Assembly: GCA_945872875.1 (NCBI GenBank)
Contig: CAMCBB010000090.1
Location: forward strand, 1-6,688
From: Flavobacterium psychrophilum
GTDB taxonomy: Bacteria; Bacteroidota; Bacteroidia; Flavobacteriales; Flavobacteriaceae
Length of the DNA stretch: 6,688 nucleotides
Reading direction: 5' to 3'
Under the pieces are notes generated by a model. It saw nothing but the letters and a program-made list of their open reading frames with translations, had not been told where the DNA came from and ran no database searches. Shown piece after piece: positions 1 through 5,380 of the stretch. The position numbers and the translations under genes were made by a program. Within the stretch, counting starts at the first letter, position 1. Each line of letters starts with the position of its first letter.

Positions 1-45
1 AAACTATTTTTTTTATTCACAATTAGTTAGAATCAAAAAGTTTTA

Positions 46-53
46 TATATTTG
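46..53 (+). promoter_or_regulatory. Bacteroidota-type promoter -7 element for rpsP
   Basis: The bases TATATTTG match the Bacteroidota housekeeping sigma -7 consensus TAnnTTTG exactly. They lie 48 bases before the rpsP start codon, so transcription would begin near 58-62 and give a leader of about 40 nt. The upstream -33 element is weak: only TTAG sequences at 23-26 and 27-30 are near the expected spacing. The match is seen directly; promoter activity is inferred. Confidence 0.7.
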
Positions 54-61
54 CACCCTTA

Positions 62-91
62 ATTAACCGAGGTCGAGTACCTCAATTTAAT
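62..91 (+). promoter_or_regulatory. 5' leader hairpin of rpsP, possible ribosomal-protein leader
   Basis: The upper stem is GAGGT (69-73) pairing perfectly with ACCTC (79-83) around the 5-nt loop CGAGT. A lower all-A/T stem can form between 62-66 and 87-91 across a small internal loop (CC opposite AAT). The structure would occupy most of the predicted leader, from just after the inferred transcription start to about 10 nt before the ATG. No T-tract follows, so it is not an intrinsic terminator. Autoregulation by a ribosomal protein is a plausible role, but it is inference from position and fold only. Confidence 0.45.
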
Positions 92-101
92 CATTTAGAT
101 T

Positions 102-827
102 ATGTCAGTAAAAATTAGATTACAAAGACACGGTAAAAAACAAAAACCATTTTACTGGATCGTAGCGGCAGATGCTCGCGCAAAAAGAGACGGTAGATTC
201 CTTGAAAAATTAGGAACTTACAATCCAAACACCAATCCTGCAACTATTGAATTAAACCTTGACCAAGCGGTACAATGGTTACACAATGGAGCACAACCAA
301 CAGACACAGCTAGAGCTATCCTTTCTTATAAAGGAGCTTTATTGAAACACCACCTTGATGGAGGAGTTCGTAAAGGAGCTTTAACTCAAGATCAAGCGGA
401 TGCTAAATTAGAAGCTTGGATTAAAGAAAAAGCTGGAAAAGTTGATGCTAAAAAAGAAACTTTAACTAAAGCACAAAAAGATGCTAAAGCTAAAGCTTTA
501 AAAGCAGAACAAGCTGCTAACGAAAAAAGAATCAATGCTGCTGCTGAAGCTTTAAAAGCTGCAGAAGCACCAGAAGTTGTTGAAGAAGAAATTGCTGAAG
601 TTGCTGCTGAAGAAATTGCTACAGAAGAGGAAGAAGTAGTTACTGAAGTTGCTACAGAAGAAGCTGCTCCTGTTGAAGAAGTAGTTGCTGAAGTTACTGA
701 AGAAGAAGCTGCGCCTGCTGAGGAAGCTGCTGCTGAAGAAGTAGTTGCTGAAGTTACTGAAGAAGAAGCTGCTCCTGCTGAAGAAGCTGCTCCTGCTGAA
801 GAAAATAACGAAGAAACAGAGGCTTAA
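102..827 (+). CDS. rpsP: 30S ribosomal protein bS16 with long acidic C-terminal extension
   Basis: This is bS16, a small-subunit protein that binds 16S rRNA and helps assemble the 30S body. The start MSVKIRLQRHGKKQKPFYWI and the following VAADARAKRDGRFLEKLG are classic bS16; the core covers roughly residues 1-85. The protein is 241 aa, whereas E. coli bS16 is about 82. The extra part begins with a Lys/Ala-rich, probably helical stretch (about 100-155), followed by a very acidic Glu/Ala/Val tail (156-241) holding two 20-residue repeats (191-210 and 211-230). Extended bS16 is usual in Bacteroidota, but this one seems long and its function is unknown. The ATG is the first in frame with the conserved N-terminus and has no Shine-Dalgarno. 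It is the first gene of a cluster with rimM, 13 nt downstream. The identity of the core is very secure. Confidence 0.97.
   Translation: MSVKIRLQRHGKKQKPFYWIVAADARAKRDGRFLEKLGTYNPNTNPATIELNLDQAVQWLHNGAQPTDTARAILSYKGALLKHHLDGGVRKGALTQDQADAKLEAWIKEKAGKVDAKKETLTKAQKDAKAKALKAEQAANEKRINAAAEALKAAEAPEVVEEEIAEVAAEEIATEEEEVVTEVATEEAAPVEEVVAEVTEEEAAPAEEAAAEEVVAEVTEEEAAPAEEAAPAEENNEETEA
671..790 (+). repeat. 60-bp imperfect tandem duplication inside rpsP
   Basis: Bases 671-730 and 731-790 are two head-to-tail copies of a 60-bp unit. I count three mismatches, at 673/733, 713/773 and 722/782. The unit encodes 20 residues and keeps the reading frame, giving residues 191-210 and 211-230, which begin VEEVVAEVTEEEAAP and AEEVVAEVTEEEAAP. 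A more diverged partial copy precedes them (about 627-671, EEEVVTEVATEEAAP), and a short AAPAE repeat follows. Near-identity at synonymous positions points to recent duplication by slippage or unequal recombination. Confidence 0.9.
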
Positions 828-835
828 TACATTTG
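828..835 (+). promoter_or_regulatory. Possible -7 element directly before rimM
   Basis: TACATTTG matches TAnnTTTG and begins right after the rpsP stop codon, ending 5 nt before the rimM ATG at 841. If it is used, transcription would start at or very near the ATG and yield a leaderless or nearly leaderless rimM mRNA. No TTG-type -33 element is visible at the expected distance within the acidic-tail coding sequence, so a chance match is quite possible. Confidence 0.25.
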
Positions 836-840
836 CAATA

Positions 841-1365
841 ATGCGTAAAGAAGATTGTTTCTATTTAGGCAAAATTGCAAAAAAATTTAGTTTCAAAGGG
901 GAAGTCCTAATCTATTTAGATACCGATGAACCTGAGTTATATGAAAATATGGAATCGGTTTTTGTTGAATTCAACAAAAACTTGGTTCCATATTTTATTG
1001 AAAATAGCAACTTACACAAAGGCGATTTTCTTAGAGTAAAATTTGAAGATGTAGATAATGAAGCAGATGCCGATGAAATAATTGGCTGCGAAATTTATCT
1101 TCCTTTAAATATGTTGCCAAAACTTGAAGGCAACAAATTTTATTTTCATGAAGTAATCGGATTTGAAATTGAAGATCAACGATTGGGAGTGTTTGGTAAA
1201 ATTGTTTCCATCAACGACACTTCTGCCCAAGCACTATTTGAAGTGGTAAATGGATCGGTTGAAATTTTGGTTCCAATGATTGATCAATTTCTTGTGAAAA
1301 TTGACAGAGAAAATAAAAAAGTAATCATGAACCTTCCTGAAGGTTTAGTAGAAATGTATTTATAG
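841..1365 (+). CDS. rimM: Ribosome maturation factor RimM
   Basis: RimM binds the 30S head near uS19 and assists late 16S rRNA processing and assembly. The 174-aa protein fits the family (about 170-180 aa). The N-terminal RimM barrel begins DCFYLGKIAKKFSFKGEV (5-22), and the C-terminal PRC-barrel half carries FYFHEVIGFEI (100-110), LVPMIDQFLVKID (143-155) and the typical ending MNLPEGLVEMYL. The frame stays open upstream to 745, but that part overlaps the rpsP tail in another frame and would encode an implausible Leu/Lys-only stretch, so the ATG at 841 is chosen. It follows rpsP by 13 nt, as in many bacteria, and probably shares its transcript. trmD, the usual next gene in E. coli, is not adjacent. 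Confidence 0.95.
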   Translation: MRKEDCFYLGKIAKKFSFKGEVLIYLDTDEPELYENMESVFVEFNKNLVPYFIENSNLHKGDFLRVKFEDVDNEADADEIIGCEIYLPLNMLPKLEGNKFYFHEVIGFEIEDQRLGVFGKIVSINDTSAQALFEVVNGSVEILVPMIDQFLVKIDRENKKVIMNLPEGLVEMYL

Positions 1366-1416
1366 CATTCTACTTCCGTTTATTTGATTTGTATAAATTA
1401 ATAATCGATAATCATT

Positions 1417-2124
1417 TTGTTTCAATTCAAAAAATTTTCTGTTAATCAAACCCGATGTGCCATGAAAATTGGAACAGACGGGGTTTTGCTTGGAGCATGG
1501 TGTCCTATTGATAACAATCCTTTTTCTGTTTTAGACATTGGTGCCGGAACCGGAATTTTATCTTTAATGCTAGCGCAAAGAAGCAATGCCGAGCAAATTG
1601 ACGCCATAGAAATTGACGAAGATGCCTACGAACAATGCGTTGAAAATTTCGAAAATTCACCTTGGGGCGATCGCTTATTTTGCTTTCATGCAGGACTTGA
1701 TGAATTTGTTGAGGAACCTGAAGATACCTATGACCTCATCATTTCTAATCCTCCTTTTTATTCGGAAGATTATAAAACTGAAAATGAGCAACGAGACTTA
1801 GCACGTTTTCAAGAAGCATTACCTTTTGAAGAATTGGTTGAAGCAGCCGATTTATTATTATCTGAAAACGGAATTTTTGCAGTTATTATTCCTTATAAAG
1901 AGGAAGAAAGATTTATTGATTTGTGTGCCGAAGTGGAACTTTTCCCAATAAAAGTCACTCGAATAAAAGGTACTCCAACTAGCGAAATCAAAAGAAGTTT
2001 GTTGGCTTTTAAACGCTATGAATTAAGCACTTTAACTGCAGATGAATTGGTTATTGAAACTTCAAGACATCAATACACTGAAGAATATATAGAACTAACA
2101 AATGCATTTTATCTTAAAATGTAA
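1417..2124 (+). CDS. trmN6: tRNA1(Val) (adenine-N6)-methyltransferase, TrmN6/YfiC family, TTG start
   Basis: This is a class I SAM-dependent methyltransferase. The E. coli homologue makes m6A at position 37 of tRNA1(Val). Visible motifs are the family N-terminus FQFKKFSVNQ and CAMKIGTDGVLLGAW (14-28), SAM motif I DIGAGTG (40-46), the acidic end of the next strand (EIDED, 65-69), the N6-adenine catalytic motif NPPF (111-114), and the C-terminal RHQYTEEYIELTNAFYLKM. The start is unusual. An in-frame TAA lies at 1402-1404, and the only codons between it and the conserved N-terminus are TCG, ATA, ATC, ATT and TTG, so TTG at 1417 is the best start. The first in-frame ATG (1462) would remove 15 residues, including the conserved FQFKKFSV. 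It lies 51 nt after rimM with no terminator between, so co-transcription is likely. The exact tRNA substrate in this organism is inferred. Confidence 0.92.
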   Translation: MFQFKKFSVNQTRCAMKIGTDGVLLGAWCPIDNNPFSVLDIGAGTGILSLMLAQRSNAEQIDAIEIDEDAYEQCVENFENSPWGDRLFCFHAGLDEFVEEPEDTYDLIISNPPFYSEDYKTENEQRDLARFQEALPFEELVEAADLLLSENGIFAVIIPYKEEERFIDLCAEVELFPIKVTRIKGTPTSEIKRSLLAFKRYELSTLTADELVIETSRHQYTEEYIELTNAFYLKM

Positions 2125-2196
2125 ATTCTATTATTGTTATTATTTTCCTTTCTTTTTCCAAAAAAATTATCATATCCATAAAAATTATAACATTCG

Positions 2197-2231
2197 TTGA
2201 ATGAAATACTAAATATGTTTATGTAAATTTG
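2197..2231 (+). promoter_or_regulatory. Promoter of the acyl-CoA dehydrogenase gene
   Basis: TAAATTTG at 2224-2231 matches TAnnTTTG exactly, and a TTG at 2197-2199 could be the -33 element, with a 24-nt spacer that is slightly long. Transcription would start near 2236-2238, leaving a leader of about 18-20 nt before the ATG at 2256. The element covers the alternative in-frame TTG at 2229, which argues against that codon as the translation start. The rest of the gap from 2125 is AT-rich and shows no convincing terminator for the upstream cluster. Confidence 0.6.
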
Positions 2232-2255
2232 TCGACATCAAAAACAAACATTCGA

Positions 2256-3434
2256 ATGAAACCAGATTTATTTCAAGCTCCAGATTATTACTTGTTAGAC
2301 GATTTGCTAACCGAAGAACATAAATTAGTTAGAGATTCTGCTCGTGCGTGGGTTAAACGCGAAGTTTCTCCTATCATTGAAGATTATGCTCAAAGAGCTG
2401 AATTTCCGAAGCAAATTATCAAAGGTTTGGGAGAAATTGGTGGATTTGGACCTTATATTCCAGAAGAATATGGTGGTGCCGGCTTAGATCAAATTTCTTA
2501 CGGATTAATCATGCAAGAAATTGAAAGAGGAGATTCGGGAGTTCGTTCTACCTCATCGGTACAATCTTCTTTGGTAATGTATCCTATTTGGAAATTTGGA
2601 ACCGAAGCGCAACGGATGAAATATTTACCAAAATTAGCAACTGGAGAATTCATGGGTTGTTTCGGCTTGACCGAACCCGATCATGGATCTAATCCGAGCG
2701 GAATGGTGACTAATTTTAAAGATATGGGCGATCATTATCTATTAAATGGTGCTAAAATGTGGATTTCTAATGCACCATTTGCTGATGTAGCTGTGGTTTG
2801 GGCAAAAAATGAAGAAGGAAGAATTCACGGACTTATTGTAGAACGAGGTATGGAAGGATTTACCACTCCAGAAACGCACAATAAATGGTCACTTCGTGCA
2901 AGTGCTACAGGAGAATTGATTTTTGATAATGTAAAAGTTCCAAAAGAAAATTTATTACCAGGAAAGTCGGGTCTTGGAGCTCCAATGATGTGTTTGGATT
3001 CTGCAAGATACGGAATTGCTTGGGGCGCTATTGGTGCAGCTATGGATTGCTATGACACTGCTTTGCGCTATGCAAAAGAAAGAATTCAGTTTGACAAACC
3101 AATCGCTGGAACCCAATTACAACAAAAGAAATTAGCCGAAATGATTACCGAAATCACCAAAGCACAATTGCTTACCTGGAGATTAGGAGTGCTAAGAAAC
3201 GAAGGAAAAGCAACAACAGCTCAAATTTCGATGGCAAAAAGAAATAATGTAGATATGGCAATTAACATTGCTCGTGAGGCAAGACAAATTTTAGGAGGGA
3301 TGGGAATTACTGGAGAATATTCTATCATGCGCCATAGTATGAACCTAGAATCGGTAATAACTTACGAAGGGACTCACGACATCCACTTATTAATTACAGG
3401 TGCTGATATTACTGGAATTCCGGCATTCAAATAA
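2256..3434 (+). CDS. gcdH: Acyl-CoA dehydrogenase, glutaryl-CoA dehydrogenase-like
   Basis: An FAD-dependent acyl-CoA dehydrogenase of 392 aa, most like glutaryl-CoA dehydrogenase, which oxidatively decarboxylates glutaryl-CoA to crotonyl-CoA in lysine and tryptophan breakdown and passes electrons to ETF. In order: an N-terminal helical domain; ERGDSGVRSTSSVQSSLVM (90-108); the FAD-contact stretch GCFGLTEPDHGSNP (134-147); the middle beta domain with WISNAPFAD (169-177) and SLRASATGE (212-220); and the C-terminal helical domain with the catalytic-base motif TYEGTHDIH (369-377, base E371). From memory of human GCDH, its Glu87, Arg94, Ser95, Tyr369 and Glu370 correspond to E90, R97, S98, Y370 and E371, all kept, which favours glutarate over plain fatty acyl-CoA. 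The ATG at 2256 is preferred to TTG at 2229, which lies inside the promoter. It appears monocistronic, with its own promoter and terminator; no ETF gene is nearby. Confidence 0.9.
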   Translation: MKPDLFQAPDYYLLDDLLTEEHKLVRDSARAWVKREVSPIIEDYAQRAEFPKQIIKGLGEIGGFGPYIPEEYGGAGLDQISYGLIMQEIERGDSGVRSTSSVQSSLVMYPIWKFGTEAQRMKYLPKLATGEFMGCFGLTEPDHGSNPSGMVTNFKDMGDHYLLNGAKMWISNAPFADVAVVWAKNEEGRIHGLIVERGMEGFTTPETHNKWSLRASATGELIFDNVKVPKENLLPGKSGLGAPMMCLDSARYGIAWGAIGAAMDCYDTALRYAKERIQFDKPIAGTQLQQKKLAEMITEITKAQLLTWRLGVLRNEGKATTAQISMAKRNNVDMAINIAREARQILGGMGITGEYSIMRHSMNLESVITYEGTHDIHLLITGADITGIPAFK

Positions 3435-3462
3435 TTGATTAAACAATAATTAAAATTGATAT

Positions 3463-3493
3463 AAAAAGCTTCTTCATTACGAGAGGCTTTTTT
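3463..3493 (+). terminator. Intrinsic terminator after the acyl-CoA dehydrogenase gene
   Basis: An 11-bp stem forms between 3463-3473 (AAAAAGCTTCT) and 3482-3492 (AGAGGCTTTTT) with one G-T wobble and an 8-nt loop, followed directly by a T-rich stretch. It begins 28 nt after the stop codon and ends 22 nt before the next gene, so it separates the two transcripts. Confidence 0.8.
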
Positions 3494-3515
3494 ATTTTTA
3501 CATAAAATTACAATA

Positions 3516-4298
3516 ATGACAATAGATTCAATTAATAATAAGATCCAAGGATACAAAAATCAATTACTGGCTCATTCGTTATACGAAAAAGTTAAAACAA
3601 TTGAAGATTTACATTGTTTTTTAGAAAACCACATCTATGCAGTTTGGGATTTTATGTCATTGCTTAAGGCTTTGCAAAACAAACTTACCTGCACAACTAC
3701 CCCTTGGTTACCAATTGGAAATCCGCAAGTGCGTTATTTAATTAACGAAATTGTAGTTGCCGAAGAAACCGATTTGGCTTTTGACGGAACAAGACAAAGC
3801 CATTTTGAGATGTATCTAGATGCGATGCAACAATGTGGGGCTAATACCAAAGAAATAAATGCATTTCTTGAAAATGTAAAAACTACCCAAAACATATTTG
3901 TCTCGATAAAACAAAGTGACTTACATCCTAATGTAAAAGCATTTTTAGATTTTACTTTTAGAATAATCGAAGAAGGGAAAGCTCATAAAATTGCAGCTGC
4001 ATTTACCTTTGGAAGAGAAGATTTAATTCCGAGTATGTTTACCGAAATATTAAAAAACTTTCAAACCAATTTTCCAGAAACCGATTTATCAAAATTGATA
4101 TATTATTTCGAGCGCCATATTGAATTGGATGCCGATGAACACGGCCCAATGGCAATGCAAATGATTTCTGAATTGTGTGGTACTAATGAAGTCAAATGGA
4201 AAGAACTAGAAGAGGTATCCATAGAAGCATTAGAAAAACGCATCGGACTTTGGAATGCCATTGAAGAGCAAGTGGAACAAAAATTAGAAATGGCTTAA
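3516..4298 (+). CDS. DUF3050 family protein, possible heme-oxygenase-like metal-binding fold
   Basis: A 260-aa soluble protein with no signal peptide or membrane segment, which I recognise as DUF3050 (function unknown). It looks all-helical. Conserved-looking blocks are NHIYAVWDFMSLLKALQ (38-54), TTPWLPIGNPQVRYLINEI (61-79), EETD (83-86) with SHFEMYLDAM (95-104), FTFGRED (163-169), and RHIELDADEHGPMAMQM (200-216). The last resembles the His/Asp/His-bearing final helix of heme-oxygenase-like diiron proteins. Candidate ligands are E83 or E84, H96, E168, H201, D205 and H209. Enzyme activity and metal content are inference. The ATG at 3516 follows the upstream terminator by 22 nt; no clear TAnnTTTG promoter is seen in that gap. 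The lipoprotein gene 12 nt downstream probably shares its transcript. Confidence 0.85.
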   Translation: MTIDSINNKIQGYKNQLLAHSLYEKVKTIEDLHCFLENHIYAVWDFMSLLKALQNKLTCTTTPWLPIGNPQVRYLINEIVVAEETDLAFDGTRQSHFEMYLDAMQQCGANTKEINAFLENVKTTQNIFVSIKQSDLHPNVKAFLDFTFRIIEEGKAHKIAAAFTFGREDLIPSMFTEILKNFQTNFPETDLSKLIYYFERHIELDADEHGPMAMQMISELCGTNEVKWKELEEVSIEALEKRIGLWNAIEEQVEQKLEMA

Positions 4299-4310
4299 TT
4301 ATTTCACTTG

Positions 4311-5015
4311 ATGAGGTTAAAAATTCAACATATAATTATTCTAATTCTACTGTTTGCATTTGCAAGTTGTAGCATTGAGAATAACGCAACTAATACTATT
4401 GAAAGTAGCAAAACAATTAAATATTTAGCACTTGGTGATAGTTACACAATAGGACATAGTGTTTGTGATGCATGTCGATTTCCTATACAATTACAAACGG
4501 AAATTAAAGGAATTCTTTCCGAAAAAGATTCAATAATTACAAAAATTATTGCTCAAACGGGATGGACAACTACTAATTTAAAAGCGGCCATAGTATCACA
4601 AAATCCTTCTAATGATTATGATCTGGTTACTTTATTAATTGGCGTAAATAATCAATATCAAAACAAACCTTTTAGTATATATCAACAAGAATTTCCGGAA
4701 TTAATTGCAACGGCAATTGCGAAAGCAAAGGGAATAAAAGAACGCGTAATTGTAGTTTCCATTCCTGATTATGCTTTCACTCCTTATGGAAATGGCAATC
4801 CAGCTATTTCTTCACAAATTGACAATTATAATTTATTTGCAAAAAACTATTGTGAAGCAAATAATATTACTTTCATAAACATTACCGATATAACAAGATT
4901 AGGATTACTACAGCCAAATTTAGTTGCAACAGATGGATTACATCCTTCTGGATTAGCATATGAAAAATTTGTGGAAAGAATTTTTCCAGAAGCTAAGATA
5001 AAACTTGGGTATTAA
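4311..5015 (+). CDS. SGNH/GDSL-family hydrolase, predicted lipoprotein
   Basis: A 234-aa esterase-like hydrolase with the SGNH fold; the substrate cannot be told from sequence. The N-terminus MRLKIQHIIILILLFAFASC is a lipoprotein signal peptide, with a lipobox ending at C20. The residues after the Cys (SIENN) do not look like the strong acidic surface-export signal of Bacteroidota, so a periplasm-facing lipoprotein is the better guess. SGNH blocks are LALGDSYTIG (39-48; nucleophile S44), TGW (83-85; oxyanion G84), LIGVNNQY (109-116; N113) and DGLHPSG (208-214; catalytic D208 and H211). A VCDACRF stretch (51-57) contributes a CxxC pair just after block I. The ATG at 4311 is preferred over the adjacent TTG at 4308. 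It follows the DUF3050 gene by 12 nt and ends inside a shared terminator facing the ferredoxin gene. Confidence 0.9.
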   Translation: MRLKIQHIIILILLFAFASCSIENNATNTIESSKTIKYLALGDSYTIGHSVCDACRFPIQLQTEIKGILSEKDSIITKIIAQTGWTTTNLKAAIVSQNPSNDYDLVTLLIGVNNQYQNKPFSIYQQEFPELIATAIAKAKGIKERVIVVSIPDYAFTPYGNGNPAISSQIDNYNLFAKNYCEANNITFINITDITRLGLLQPNLVATDGLHPSGLAYEKFVERIFPEAKIKLGY

Positions 5016-5044
5016 AAAAGCGAGAAGAATTTCTCGCTTTTTTT
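5014..5044. terminator. Bidirectional intrinsic terminator between convergent genes
   Basis: A perfect 13-bp stem forms between 5014-5026 (AAAAAAGCGAGAA) and 5031-5043 (TTCTCGCTTTTTT) with the 4-nt loop GAAT. On the + strand it is followed by a run of T to 5044, and on the - strand by the complementary run at 5019-5014. It therefore has terminator form in both directions. It overlaps the lipoprotein TAA (5013-5015) and touches the ferredoxin TAA (5045-5043), so almost the whole gap between the genes is the hairpin. Confidence 0.92.
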
Positions 5045-5375
5045 ATTGTTCTGGAGCTATTTCTAGTTCCAGTCCGTCTATTTCTTCAGTTATTGGAATT
5101 TGACAACCAAGTCGGCTATTGGGCTTAACATGATAAGCGTCTAATAACATTGCTTCTTCATCGTCATTGCGTTCTGTATTTAATACATCATTTAAAACAT
5201 AACATTGACAAGAAGCGCACATTGCCATTCCTCCACAAACTCCAACAGTTCCTTCTTCTGCTAATTCATACATTCGAATTAGCTCCATTGCATTTAAATT
5301 CATGTCGGTTGGTGCTTGCACTTCATGCAAAACTCCATTTCTATCGGTAATTTTTATGGTTATGTCTTGTGGCAT
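5043..5375 (-). CDS. [2Fe-2S] ferredoxin, adrenodoxin/ISC type
   Basis: A 110-aa cytoplasmic electron carrier. The plant/vertebrate-type beta-grasp ferredoxin fold is shown by ITIKITDRNGVLHEVQ (5-20) and the cluster loop GVCGGMAMCASCQCYV (45-60). The pattern C47-x5-C53-x2-C56 plus C91 in RLGCQIP is that of adrenodoxin or ISC ferredoxins, not plant photosynthetic ones (C-x4-C-x2-C). C58 is an additional Cys two residues after the third ligand. The acidic region around 67-78 (TERNDDEEAMLL) resembles the acidic partner-docking helix of adrenodoxins. The start ATG lies 5 nt after the stop of the reductase gene, so the two are tightly coupled and the reductase is the obvious electron donor. Final electron acceptors (Fe-S assembly, an oxygenase or a P450) cannot be named from the window. 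Confidence 0.92.
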   Translation of the reverse strand: MPQDITIKITDRNGVLHEVQAPTDMNLNAMELIRMYELAEEGTVGVCGGMAMCASCQCYVLNDVLNTERNDDEEAMLLDAYHVKPNSRLGCQIPITEEIDGLELEIAPEQ

Positions 5376-5380
5376 CCCAA

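Noticed and set aside
745..840. N-terminal extension of RimM from an in-frame ATG at 745
   Set aside because: It lies inside the rpsP acidic tail in another frame and encodes an almost pure Leu/Lys run; the family N-terminus begins right after the ATG at 841.
1613..1801. 62-codon + strand open frame within trmN6
   Set aside because: Alternate frame of a clear methyltransferase gene with no recognisable features.
2125..2196. Terminator after trmN6
   Set aside because: The stretch is T-rich then A-rich, but I could find no stem with a proper loop and GC content.
2229..2255. TTG start adding nine residues to the acyl-CoA dehydrogenase
   Set aside because: The codon sits within the TAAATTTG promoter element, and the family N-terminus matches a start at ATG 2256.
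3374..3556. 60-codon - strand open frame across the terminator region
   Set aside because: It overlaps the end of the acyl-CoA dehydrogenase, the terminator and the DUF3050 start; composition is that of chance translation of AT-rich DNA.
4308..4310. TTG start one codon before the SGNH lipoprotein ATG
   Set aside because: An ATG follows immediately and gives a normal lipoprotein signal peptide.
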